Below, in pieces: positions 17,285-25,247 of a stretch of 64,000 nucleotides of DNA. Both the position numbers and the translations under genes were made by a program. The stretch is from Mycolicibacterium sp. YH-1 (GTDB lineage Bacteria > Actinomycetota > Actinomycetes > Mycobacteriales > Mycobacteriaceae). The notes beneath the pieces are model-generated. The model was not told the DNA's origin, did no database searches, and saw only the letters and a program-made list of their open reading frames with translations. Location: positions 4,712,001 through 4,776,000 of the forward strand of contig NZ_CP092915.1 of assembly GCF_022557175.1 (NCBI RefSeq), given 5' to 3'. The stretch's first letter is position 1; each line of letters begins with the position of its first letter.

Positions 17285-17971
17285 GTGGTGCGCCAGGCTA
17301 GGTCCGAGGCGACCCGACGAAGGATCATCGACTCGGCGATAGATCTCATCAACGAGATCGGATATCCCGCCGCCGGTTTGGCGGACATCATCGAGCGCGC
17401 GGAGCTGACCAAGGGTGCGCTCTACTACCACTTCGACTCCAAAGAGGCACTGGCGACAGCGATCATCGAGGAGGGCGCGGCGACAGTGCTCGACACGTTC
17501 CGCGCCGCGAGCAGGTCGAGTTCGCCCGCGATGGAGAACATCGTCCACGGGCTGTTCATGATCACCGACGTCCTCAGCGGAGATCGCGTGGCGCAGGCGG
17601 CGAGTCGGCTGTTGCGCACCTTCGGTGGCTTCAACCCGAGCGCCAAGCAGACGTACGTGGCGCTGCTGGACGAGATGACACAGATGACCGCGAGCGCTGT
17701 CGCCGAGGGAGATCTTCGCCCCGGCCTCGACGCGGAGGAATCCAGCAACGTAATCGTGGGCGCCATGCTCGGTGCCGAATTGTTCTCCAGCGCACTGGCC
17801 AACGGTAAAGATCTGCGGGCACGCTTCACGCGCGCCCTGGAAATCATGTTGCCCGCAATCGTTTCCGATGAGTCATTGGCCTATTACCGCGAATTCGTTG
17901 CTCGCCAATCAATGCGCGGCAGTGCCCCCAATCGCGAGGCCGTCACGCGGGAATCCGGGTCCACCCCCTAA
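17285..17971 (+). CDS. TetR-family regulator, ScbR/gamma-butyrolactone-receptor-like
   Basis: A 228-residue repressor. The N-terminus (RQARSEATRRRIIDSAIDL), the helix-turn-helix up to LTKGALYYHFDSKEALA and the overall length closely follow the ScbR/ArpA branch of Streptomyces gamma-butyrolactone receptors and their mycobacterial relatives. The C-terminal half is helical, as for a ligand-binding dimer domain. The GTG at 17285 follows ACGGAGG by eight bases; a GTG codon also follows it directly. It is 85 bp upstream of a paired acyl-CoA dehydrogenase on the same strand, and the gap holds an inverted repeat (17998-18020), so it probably controls that operon. Ligand unknown: an acyl-CoA or a small lactone are equally possible. 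Confidence 0.87.
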   Translation: MVRQARSEATRRRIIDSAIDLINEIGYPAAGLADIIERAELTKGALYYHFDSKEALATAIIEEGAATVLDTFRAASRSSSPAMENIVHGLFMITDVLSGDRVAQAASRLLRTFGGFNPSAKQTYVALLDEMTQMTASAVAEGDLRPGLDAEESSNVIVGAMLGAELFSSALANGKDLRARFTRALEIMLPAIVSDESLAYYREFVARQSMRGSAPNREAVTRESGSTP

Positions 17972-17997
17972 ACCGCGAGCAGTCCCCGGACGAAGTT

Positions 17998-18020
17998 GAA
18001 CTAGGTTTACTATCTGGTTC
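17998..18020 (+). promoter_or_regulatory. Inverted repeat over acyl-CoA dehydrogenase promoter
   Basis: GAACTAG (17998-18004) and CTGGTTC (18014-18020) are inverted with one mismatch around a 9-bp spacer that itself contains TACTAT (18008-18013), a TANNNT -10 candidate. A dimeric repressor here would cover the -10 box of the downstream dehydrogenase operon. The TetR gene directly upstream is the likely regulator. Confidence 0.5.
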
Positions 18021-18056
18021 AGGCATCCAAAGCGGGACGACGAACGGGACGTATTC

Positions 18057-19289
18057 ATGGACCTGAACTGGTCGCCGGCCGACCTTGAGTTCCGCGACGA
18101 GGTACGCGCGTTTCTGCGCGACAAGCTGACTCCCGATCTGCAACGGGCGGGCCGCCTCGCGACGAGCGTCTACAGCGATCACGAGGCCAGTCTGAAGTGG
18201 CAGGCCACACTTCACGAGCGTGGATGGGCCGCGCCTGCCTGGCCGGTCGAGTACGGCGGCTGCGACTGGAGCCTGACGCAGCATTACGTGTTCAGCCGTG
18301 AGTCGACCCTGGCCGGTGCTCCGTCACTGTCGCCGATGGGCATCCGAATGGTGGCCCACGCGATCGTCGCCTACGGCACGCCGCAGCAGAAGGAGTACTT
18401 CCTGCCGCGGATCCTGACCGGTGAGGTGTTCTTCTGCCAGGGCTACTCGGAGCCCGAATCCGGTTCCGACCTCGCATCCTTGACGATGGCAGCGGTCGAT
18501 GACGGTGACGACCTGGTGTGCACCGGCAGCAAGATCTGGACCACGCACGCCCAGGAGGCCAACTGGATGTTCGCCCTGGTCCGCACGACACGGTCGGCCA
18601 AGAAGCAGCAGGGCATCACATTCGTTCTGATCGATATGAGCGCGCCCGGCATTGAGATCCGCCCGTTGGTGATGACATCGGGCGAGGAGATCCAGAACCA
18701 GGTCTTCTTCGACGACGTACGGGTGCCCAAGTCCAACGTCATCGGTCGCATCGACGACGGGTGGACCGTCGCCAAGTACCTCCTCGAGTTCGAACGTGGC
18801 GGCGGAGCCAATGCCCCGGCGCTGCAAGTGGCTGCCGAGAATGTCGCCACCAGCGCAGCATCTGCCCCGGGCCCCTCTGGTGGGCGGCTCATCGACGACC
18901 CGGGATTCGCCCGCAGACTGGCCGAGGCCAGAATTCGCACCGACGTGCTCGAGATCCTCGAGTACCGGGTGCTGGCGGCTTTGGCCGGCGGAGGGCACCC
19001 CGGATCGGACTCTTCGATGCTCAAGATCCTGAGCACCGAGCTAAGTCAGACGCTCACCGGGTTGGCGATGGAGGCCGCGGGTCCACGGGGTCGCGTCTAC
19101 CAGCCACACGCCACGTGCCCGGGCGGACCGGTGGCCGAGTTCGTGCCGCCGTCCGACGGATACGTCAGCGGCCAGCCGTGGCAGGCGGTGGCCCCGCTGC
19201 GGTACTTCAACGACCGCGCTGGGTCGATCTATGCGGGAAGCAACGAGATTCAGCGCAACATCCTGGCCAAGGCTGCTCTCGGACTCTAG
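18057..19289 (+). CDS. Acyl-CoA dehydrogenase, subunit 1 of a pair
   Basis: A 410-residue FadE-type flavoprotein. GYSEPESGSDLASL is the FAD/substrate loop, and SIYAGSNEIQRNIL is the C-terminal family block. In single-gene enzymes that block often reads YEGT with the catalytic Glu; here the position is Ala, and the alternative base on helix G (LLEFERGGG, Glu about residue 245) is present, as in isovaleryl-CoA dehydrogenase and FadE29. It is followed 12 bp later by a second, shorter dehydrogenase, the hallmark of mycobacterial alpha2beta2 acyl-CoA dehydrogenases (FadE26/27, FadE28/29 types) that act on bulky or side-chain CoA esters such as steroid intermediates. The exact substrate cannot be assigned. 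The start follows the weak ribosome site GGGAC. Confidence 0.92.
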   Translation: MDLNWSPADLEFRDEVRAFLRDKLTPDLQRAGRLATSVYSDHEASLKWQATLHERGWAAPAWPVEYGGCDWSLTQHYVFSRESTLAGAPSLSPMGIRMVAHAIVAYGTPQQKEYFLPRILTGEVFFCQGYSEPESGSDLASLTMAAVDDGDDLVCTGSKIWTTHAQEANWMFALVRTTRSAKKQQGITFVLIDMSAPGIEIRPLVMTSGEEIQNQVFFDDVRVPKSNVIGRIDDGWTVAKYLLEFERGGGANAPALQVAAENVATSAASAPGPSGGRLIDDPGFARRLAEARIRTDVLEILEYRVLAALAGGGHPGSDSSMLKILSTELSQTLTGLAMEAAGPRGRVYQPHATCPGGPVAEFVPPSDGYVSGQPWQAVAPLRYFNDRAGSIYAGSNEIQRNILAKAALGL

Positions 19290-19301
19290 GTAGGACTTCC
19301 A

Positions 19302-20426
19302 ATGGACTTCACCATCTCCAATGAGCAGACGTTGCTGCGCGACGGGCTCACCAAGTTTCTGGCGACCCGCTACGACCTGGCGAGCAGCCGGGAGGCGGCC
19401 AAGACTGGCACCGGGTGGCAGCCCGACATCTGGCGCGCGTTCGCCGACGAACTCGGCATCATCGGCGCCGCACTTCCCGAAGAGGCCGGCGGCATCGGCG
19501 GCGGGCCCGTCGAGGTGATGGTGATCGCTGAGGCACTGGGCCACGCGTTGGTCATCGAACCGTACGTGGAAACCGCCGTGGTGGCCGCGGGTCTACTGCT
19601 GCGGGCCGGCGGCCGCACCGCCATGAGCGTGCTGGAGCGGTTGGCCGCTGGAGAGACGATCGTGGCACTGGCCGCCGCCGAGGCCGAGTCCGGTGACGAC
19701 TGGCATCAGATCGCCACCACCGCCCGACCCGACGGTGACGAGTGGGTGCTCGACGGCGGCAAGATCGTGGCCGTGGCCGCACCCCTGGCGACCCACCTTC
19801 TGGTCACCGCGACGAGCCCGGCGGGCCCCTCGCTGTTCCTCGTCGACGTCGCGCACGCCGGGCCGGGCTTGGAACTGCACTCCTACCGCACGATTGACGA
19901 CCGGCGCGCAGCCGATCTCACCCTGTCCGGCCTACGCCTGCCCTCAACGGCACTCCTGGGTGAGGACGGCAAGGCCTGGCCGTCGCTCGAGCAGGCGCGT
20001 GACGAAGGCGCGACCGCGGTGTGCGCCGAAGCCGTCGGATGCATGCGAAGGGTTCTGGCCGACACGATCGAGTACAGCAAGCAGCGCCATCAGTTCGGCC
20101 AGCCGATCGGCGGCTTCCAGGTCCTGCAACACCGGATGGTGGACATGTACATGGAGGTTGAGCAGTCGGTGGCCGCTGTCTACCTCGCGGTCCTCAACCT
20201 CGAGGCCGACGCGACGACACGTGCCCGTGCGGTGTCTGCCGCGAAGGCCACTATCGGTCGCGCTGCGCGGTTCGTCGGAGAGAACGCGGTTCAGCTGCAC
20301 GGCGGTATGGGCATGACCGAGGAACTGGCGATCGGCCACTACTTCAAGCGGCTCACCGCCGTTCAGTACGAGTTCGGCTCGACTGACTATCACGTCGCGC
20401 GGTACGCGGAGTTGACTTCGGGGTGA
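19302..20426 (+). CDS. Acyl-CoA dehydrogenase, subunit 2 of a pair
   Basis: A 374-residue partner of the preceding gene. The FAD-binding C-terminal block is well preserved (KQRHQFGQPIGGFQ, QLHGGMGMTEE), while the N-terminal substrate loop is degenerate (AAAEAESGDDW in place of the TEPxxGSD pattern) and no Glu is seen at either usual catalytic-base position. This asymmetry fits heterotetrameric dehydrogenases in which only one subunit type builds the active site. A ribosome site (TAGG) precedes the ATG. The end overlaps the EamA transporter by GTGA, so the three genes form one transcript. Confidence 0.91.
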   Translation: MDFTISNEQTLLRDGLTKFLATRYDLASSREAAKTGTGWQPDIWRAFADELGIIGAALPEEAGGIGGGPVEVMVIAEALGHALVIEPYVETAVVAAGLLLRAGGRTAMSVLERLAAGETIVALAAAEAESGDDWHQIATTARPDGDEWVLDGGKIVAVAAPLATHLLVTATSPAGPSLFLVDVAHAGPGLELHSYRTIDDRRAADLTLSGLRLPSTALLGEDGKAWPSLEQARDEGATAVCAEAVGCMRRVLADTIEYSKQRHQFGQPIGGFQVLQHRMVDMYMEVEQSVAAVYLAVLNLEADATTRARAVSAAKATIGRAARFVGENAVQLHGGMGMTEELAIGHYFKRLTAVQYEFGSTDYHVARYAELTSG

Positions 20427-21313
20427 GCCCGCGGGGGTGGGCGCTGTTCGCTGCGATGAGCGTCATCTGGGGTATCCCATACCTGCTCATCAAGGTTGCG
20501 GTCGAGGGTGTTTCGGTACCGGTCCTGGTGCTGGCCCGCACGGCGATCGGAGCCGCCGTGCTGCTGCCGTTGACGCTGCGCCGTTCCGCGTGGGCGCCGG
20601 TGCTGCGGCATTGGCGTCCGGCACTGACGTTCGCGTTCTTCGAGATCATCGCGGCCTGGCTGCTGCTGTCGGACGCCGAGCGGCACATCTCGAGTTCGTT
20701 GACCGGTCTGCTGATTGCCGCGTCACCGATCATCGCGGCGGTGCTGAGTCGGCTCACTGGCGGCGAATCACGGCTCGGCCCAATGCGTATCGCAGGCCTC
20801 GCAGTCGGGCTCGCGGGTGTGGCGGTACTCGCGGGCCCGGGTCTCACCGGTGGGAGCGCCTGGCCGGTGACCGAGGTTCTTCTGGTGGCAACCTGCTACG
20901 CCATTGCGCCGCTGGTGGCCGCGCGCTATCTCGGTGACGTGCCGACGTTGCCACTGACCGCGGGCTGCCTGACGGTCGCCGCGCTGGTGTACACCGGGCC
21001 AGCCGTCGCCACCTGGCCGGACGAAATGCCCACCACCCGTGTGCTGCTGGCGCTCGCTGCGCTGGCAGTGGTTTGCACGGCGCTGGCATTCATCGTGTTC
21101 TTCGCGTTGATTCGCGAGGTGGGCGGATCTCGCGCGTTGGTGTTCACCTACGTCAATCCCGCCGTCGCGCTGGCCGCGGGCGTGATCATCCTCAACGAGC
21201 CGCTGACCGCCTTCAACGTGGCCGGTCTCGCACTGATCCTCGCGGGGTCGGTGCTGGCGACAAGACGACCGACCGGCGAGCAGGTCGCTGTCGCTGATCC
21301 TGCCCGACGCTGA
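20423..21313 (+). CDS. EamA/DMT-family membrane exporter
   Basis: A 296-residue integral membrane protein with ten hydrophobic segments arranged as two five-helix repeats. SVIWGIPYLLIKV near the N-terminus is the EamA repeat start, and FTYVNPAVALAAGVIILNEPLT near the end is the typical second-repeat block. Family members export amino acids, nucleosides or drugs across the inner membrane. The GTG start is inside the stop of the dehydrogenase (GTGA), so it is co-translated with a catabolic pair. Export of a dead-end intermediate or uptake of the substrate are both possible; nothing in the sequence decides. Confidence 0.9.
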   Translation: MSPRGWALFAAMSVIWGIPYLLIKVAVEGVSVPVLVLARTAIGAAVLLPLTLRRSAWAPVLRHWRPALTFAFFEIIAAWLLLSDAERHISSSLTGLLIAASPIIAAVLSRLTGGESRLGPMRIAGLAVGLAGVAVLAGPGLTGGSAWPVTEVLLVATCYAIAPLVAARYLGDVPTLPLTAGCLTVAALVYTGPAVATWPDEMPTTRVLLALAALAVVCTALAFIVFFALIREVGGSRALVFTYVNPAVALAAGVIILNEPLTAFNVAGLALILAGSVLATRRPTGEQVAVADPARR

Positions 21314-21327
21314 CCCCCCTCCGAACG

Positions 21328-21346
21328 TCGAGTGAGGCTACCCTTA
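21328..21346 (+). promoter_or_regulatory. IdeR-like iron box at siderophore reductase start
   Basis: TCGAGTGAGGCTACCCTTA matches 13 of 19 positions of the IdeR consensus TTAGGTTAGGCTAACCTAA. It contains TACCCT (21339-21344), a TANNNT -10 box lying only seven bases before the ATG at 21352, so the transcript is probably leaderless and iron-repressed. Confidence 0.55.
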
Positions 21347-21351
21347 GTTCG

Positions 21352-22227
21352 ATGAACTTCGCACGGGCCACGGTTGCAGAGATCTCGGCGCTGAACGCTC
21401 GGCTGCGCAGGGTTGTGTTCGACGTGCCCGACCTGCGGCACATCGGGCTCCCCGACGTCGCCGACGCCGCGGTGGGCATCTATCTCCCCAGCGACGATCA
21501 ACGGCACACCCCGGACGCGCAGTGCATCGATGGCGTATGGGGTTACCACGATGAGCAGACCGCACCGCAGGGTCGCAACTACTCGGTGCGATTCCATGAC
21601 GCGGGGGCCAATCGCATCACGGTCGACGTCGTCCTGCACACCCGCGGACCCGGCAGCGACTGGGCCCGGCGCACCGTTCCCGGTGACACCGTGGTCATCA
21701 GCCACGCGCGGTCCTGGTACCGGCCGCAGGAGGGCACGGACTGGCAGCTGCTCGTCGCCGACCTCGCCGGACTTCCAGCACTGGCCCGCATCATCGCCGA
21801 GTCCTCCTCGCAGGAACGGATTCTGGCGATCGTCGAGGTGCACGACGAGAACGACCTGGCGTATCTGCCGAGCCGTTCCCACGTGTCACTGGCGTCCGCG
21901 GTCGGGTCCGGTAACGGCCGCCCCGGCAGCAGGCTCACGCAACTCGTCGCCGACCAGCCGCTCCCACCGGGTCGCGGCTACTGCTGGTTCGCCGGCGAGG
22001 CCGCCCAGTCTCGCGCCGTGCGAAAGCACGTCCGGGCGCTCGGCTGGACCACCGAGCAGTTCGACATCGTCGGGTACTGGCGTCACGACTCGGAGTCCTG
22101 GGACGCGAAGTTCGCCGACGTCGGAAGCGAACTGGTGGCCGTGTACGAGAAGGCCCTGGCCGATGGCAAGGGCGACAAGATCGCCTCCGAGGAGTTCGAC
22201 GAGGCCCTCGAGCGGGCTGGGCTCTAG
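21352..22227 (+). CDS. Siderophore-interacting protein (ferric-siderophore reductase)
   Basis: A 291-residue cytoplasmic SIP-family flavin reductase, which binds FAD, takes electrons from NAD(P)H or ferredoxin and reduces Fe(III)-siderophore to release iron. The RNYSVR motif (residues about 78-83) is the flavin-binding RxYS/T of the FAD-binding-9 domain. The C-terminal SIP domain shows CWFAGEAAQSRAVRKHVR and a WRHD near residue 245, typical of the family. It leads a five-gene iron-uptake set: reductase, two FecCD permeases, ATPase and binding lipoprotein. The gap to the first permease is 5 bp. An IdeR-like box covers its promoter. Confidence 0.94.
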   Translation: MNFARATVAEISALNARLRRVVFDVPDLRHIGLPDVADAAVGIYLPSDDQRHTPDAQCIDGVWGYHDEQTAPQGRNYSVRFHDAGANRITVDVVLHTRGPGSDWARRTVPGDTVVISHARSWYRPQEGTDWQLLVADLAGLPALARIIAESSSQERILAIVEVHDENDLAYLPSRSHVSLASAVGSGNGRPGSRLTQLVADQPLPPGRGYCWFAGEAAQSRAVRKHVRALGWTTEQFDIVGYWRHDSESWDAKFADVGSELVAVYEKALADGKGDKIASEEFDEALERAGL

Positions 22228-22232
22228 CGGGC

Positions 22233-23267
22233 GTGACGGCGACCACGGCACCCCCCTCGGGCGTGGCAGGCACCCACCGGCGAAGACTCCTCGGCCTGGC
22301 AGTCGCCGCCGCACTCGTCGTGATCACCTGCGCCGCAAGCCTTGCGATCGGCACGGAGAACATCGCGCCGTCCGTCGTGTGGGATGCACTCACCGACTAC
22401 CGGGACGTCGGCGACCAGTGGGTGGTCCGCGACCTCCGTATCCCTCGGACCGCGCTGGCTTTGGTCGTCGGCGCCGCACTGGGTCTGTCGGGTGCGGTGA
22501 TCCAAGCCGTCGCGCGCAATCCGCTGGCCGATACCGGGGTCCTCGGAATCAACTCGGGCGCCAGCCTGTTCGTCGTGACCGCGGTGTCCTTCCTCGGCCT
22601 GCGCGGCGTCTGGTCCTACATCTGGTTCGCGTTCGCGGGTGCGCTCGTCGCGATGGTGCTGGTGTATCTGATCGGGTGGTCCGGCCGCTCGACGGCCAAC
22701 CCTGTGCGCGTCCTGCTCGCAGGCGTCGCGGTCGGCGCCGTACTGGACGGCATCTCGTTCACCGTCAGGCTGCGCAATCCGCGCGCCTTCGACAACATGC
22801 GGTTCTGGGACACCGGCGCACTCGACGGCCGTGGTCTCGAGGTGACCGCGGCCACCGCACCGTTCATCGCCGTCGGCGTGGTGCTGTGCATCGTCATCAG
22901 CCGGTCGCTGAACGCGACGTCGTTGGGCGACGAACTCGCGGCAGCACTGGGCGGCAACGTGGTTCGTGTCCAGGCGCTGAGTCTGGTTGCGGTCACGCTG
23001 CTGGCCGGGGCAGCGACCGCGGGAGCCGGACCCATCGGGTTCGTCGGCCTGATGGTGCCGCACCTGGTGCGCCGATTCGTCGGTCCCGACTGGCGCTGGA
23101 TCATGGCGTACTCGACGCTCGCCGCACCCGCTCTGCTGCTGGTCGCCGATATCGTCGGCCGGGTCGTGGTGCGTCCGGCCGAGTTACCCGCGGGCATCGT
23201 GACCGCATTCATCGGGGCACCGGTGCTGATCTGGGTGATCCGGCGCCGCGGGGACTGGCAGCGATGA
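22233..23267 (+). CDS. FecCD-family siderophore ABC permease (first)
   Basis: A 344-residue inner-membrane permease with eight to ten hydrophobic helices. RIPRTALALVVGAALGLSGAVIQA then RNPLADTGVLGINSGA is the FecCD N-terminal signature, and GPIGFVGLMVPHLVR is the loop that contacts the ATPase. It forms the channel, with the second permease, through which ferric siderophore moves from the periplasmic lipoprotein to the cytoplasm. The GTG at 22233 is five bases after the reductase stop. It ends in ATGA with the second permease, so the two subunits are made in coupled fashion. Confidence 0.95.
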   Translation: MTATTAPPSGVAGTHRRRLLGLAVAAALVVITCAASLAIGTENIAPSVVWDALTDYRDVGDQWVVRDLRIPRTALALVVGAALGLSGAVIQAVARNPLADTGVLGINSGASLFVVTAVSFLGLRGVWSYIWFAFAGALVAMVLVYLIGWSGRSTANPVRVLLAGVAVGAVLDGISFTVRLRNPRAFDNMRFWDTGALDGRGLEVTAATAPFIAVGVVLCIVISRSLNATSLGDELAAALGGNVVRVQALSLVAVTLLAGAATAGAGPIGFVGLMVPHLVRRFVGPDWRWIMAYSTLAAPALLLVADIVGRVVVRPAELPAGIVTAFIGAPVLIWVIRRRGDWQR

Positions 23268-24337
23268 CAACCGCGCCGACCACTCCCCCCGATGCGGACA
23301 TCCCTCGGGCACGCCGTCACGTGGTGGCACGCGGGCGGTCGTGGTCGCTGCGCGTGCCGTTGCGCACCGCCGTGGTGGTCACCGCGTTGATTGTCGCCGG
23401 ACTCGGTCTCATCGTCGTCGCCACAGGGACGGGCACCTATCCGGTGGCCCCCGCCGACGTCCTCGGCGTCCTCGTCGGCTCCAACACCGGTTTCGATCGC
23501 GTCGTCGTCCTGGAATGGCGGTTGCCGCGTGCCTCGATGGCGGTGCTCGTCGGCGCCGCACTCGGCATGTCCGGAGCCATCTTTCAGGCGCTTACGCGAA
23601 ACCCGCTGGGCAGTCCGGACATCATCGGTCTCAACGTCGGCGCGTACACCGGTGCGCTGATCGGCATCGTCGTCCTGGGCGGCGGGTACTACGCAACGGC
23701 CGGTAGCGCGCTCGTCGGCGGGTTGGTCACCGCACTGGTGGTTTACCTGCTCTCCTTCAAGGGCGGGATCTCGGGATTTCGGCTCATCATCGTCGGCATC
23801 GCCGTCGGCGCCGTGCTCAGTTCGGTGAACCAGTGGATCATCATCCGGATTGACCTGCATGCGGCAGTCACCGCCGCCGTCTGGCAGCAGGGCAGCCTCA
23901 ACGGTCTGACGTGGAGCCAGGCCGGGCCGATGGCAGCACTAGTGTGTGTGTCCACGATTGCCCTGGTCGCCATGGGCCTTCGGTTACAGATCCTGCAGAT
24001 GGGCGATGACGTGGCCGGTGGTCTTGGCGTCAACGCCAACCAGGCCAGGATCGGCTACCTGCTTGTTGGAACCGCACTGGTCGCCGTCGCCGCCGCGGCC
24101 GCGGGCCCCATCACGTTCATCGCGTTGGCCGCACCGCAGATCGGCCGCCGTCTCACCGGGAGCGCCGGAGTGTCGATGGTGCCGTCAGCGGCGACGGGCG
24201 CCTTCCTGCTATTGGCCAGTGACGTTCTCGCGCAACGGGCTTTCGCACCCACCGAGTTGCCGGTCGGGGCGGTGACCGTAGTGTTCGGTGGGATGTACCT
24301 GGTGTATCTGCTCGTCGCGCAGGGGCGGCGCGCGTGA
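23264..24337 (+). CDS. FecCD-family siderophore ABC permease (second)
   Basis: A 357-residue paralogue of the preceding permease and its likely heterodimer partner. RLPRASMAVLVGAALGMSGAIFQA and RNPLGSPDIIGLNVGA match the same signature, and GPITFIALAAPQIGRR is the ATPase-contact loop. The N-terminus carries an extra polar stretch of about 35 residues before the first helix. The ATG at 23264 is in the ATGA junction. A much longer open frame runs through this region from 21413 but reads the reductase and first permease out of frame. It overlaps the ATPase start by GTGA. Confidence 0.95.
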   Translation: MTTAPTTPPDADIPRARRHVVARGRSWSLRVPLRTAVVVTALIVAGLGLIVVATGTGTYPVAPADVLGVLVGSNTGFDRVVVLEWRLPRASMAVLVGAALGMSGAIFQALTRNPLGSPDIIGLNVGAYTGALIGIVVLGGGYYATAGSALVGGLVTALVVYLLSFKGGISGFRLIIVGIAVGAVLSSVNQWIIIRIDLHAAVTAAVWQQGSLNGLTWSQAGPMAALVCVSTIALVAMGLRLQILQMGDDVAGGLGVNANQARIGYLLVGTALVAVAAAAAGPITFIALAAPQIGRRLTGSAGVSMVPSAATGAFLLLASDVLAQRAFAPTELPVGAVTVVFGGMYLVYLLVAQGRRA

Positions 24338-25170
24338 CCGAGACCCCAAGGCTCGCGGCGTCGCGGCTGTCCATCGGGTACGACGGGCGTCCCGTGATCC
24401 ACGACCTCTCCGTGGATATCCCCGATCACGCACTGACCGCGATCGTCGGACCCAACGCATGCGGCAAGTCGACGCTGCTGCGTGGTCTGGCTCGCCTATT
24501 GAAACCTGCGGACGGGCAGGTGCTGCTCGACGGCGGCGACATCCGGGCGTTGCACACCAAGGAGGTGGCCCGCCGCCTGGGCCTGATGCCCCAGAGTTCT
24601 ACGGCACCCGACGGCATCACCGTGGCCGACCTGGTGTCACGGGGCAGATTCCCCCACCAACGTGTGTTCCGGCAGTGGTCCACCGACGACGAACGCGCCG
24701 TCGCGTCGGCTATGGCCGCAACGGGCACCGCTGACCTGGGCGAGCGCCTCGTCGACGAACTGTCCGGCGGCCAGCGCCAGCGGGTGTGGATCGCAATGGT
24801 GCTGGTGCAGGAGACCCCGCTGGTCCTGCTCGATGAGCCAACCACCTTCCTCGACATCGCGCACCAGATCGATGTGCTCGACCTGTGCGTCGCCTTGTGC
24901 CACGAACAGGGCAGGACGGTCGTCGCTGTGCTGCACGATCTCAACCACGCCTGCCGGTTCGCCGATCACATCATCGCCATGAAGTCTGGACACGTTGTCG
25001 CCCAAGGTAATCCGAACGACGTCGTAACTCCAGAGCTAGTAGAGCAGGTGTACGGTCTCGCGTGCCAGATCATCGACGACCCGCAGACCGGCACGCCTCT
25101 GGTGATCCCACTCGCGTCGCGCTCGAGGCGACCATCGCGAGGCGACCACGAGGCCCGCAGCACCCACTGA
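24334..25170 (+). CDS. Siderophore ABC transporter ATPase
   Basis: A 278-residue FepC/FecE-type ATPase energising the two permeases. Walker A is GPNACGKST (residues about 39-47; Ala instead of the usual Gly), then the Q-loop MPQSS, signature LSGGQRQR, Walker B LVLLDEPTTFLD and the switch His in AVLHDLNHACR. The C-terminal 25 residues (rich in Arg, Ser and acidic residues) go beyond the family core. It is coupled by GTGA to the second permease. The binding-protein gene follows after 77 bp with its own iron box, allowing extra expression of the lipoprotein. Confidence 0.95.
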   Translation: MTETPRLAASRLSIGYDGRPVIHDLSVDIPDHALTAIVGPNACGKSTLLRGLARLLKPADGQVLLDGGDIRALHTKEVARRLGLMPQSSTAPDGITVADLVSRGRFPHQRVFRQWSTDDERAVASAMAATGTADLGERLVDELSGGQRQRVWIAMVLVQETPLVLLDEPTTFLDIAHQIDVLDLCVALCHEQGRTVVAVLHDLNHACRFADHIIAMKSGHVVAQGNPNDVVTPELVEQVYGLACQIIDDPQTGTPLVIPLASRSRRPSRGDHEARSTH

Positions 25171-25206
25171 CTGGCACCGGGGCGCTGACCGAATCACCCG
25201 CATGCG

Positions 25207-25225
25207 TTAGGTTAGGCTTACTTTC
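25207..25225 (+). promoter_or_regulatory. IdeR box upstream of siderophore-binding lipoprotein
   Basis: TTAGGTTAGGCTTACTTTC matches 15 of 19 positions of the IdeR consensus, the first twelve in a row. It includes TACTTT (25219-25224), a -10 candidate. Iron-loaded IdeR here would stop transcription of the binding protein separately from the operon start at 21328. Confidence 0.75.
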
Positions 25226-25247
25226 CTACGAGGTCATTGGGGTGTTG

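Noticed and set aside
21413..23263. Plus-strand open frame running into the second permease
   Set aside because: It crosses the reductase and first permease out of frame; only the part after ATG 23264 has FecCD motifs and transmembrane helices.
22616..23860. Minus-strand open frame (414 codons) opposite the permeases
   Set aside because: Antisense to two clear permeases, rich in Asp/Arg/Gly without motifs, no ribosome site.
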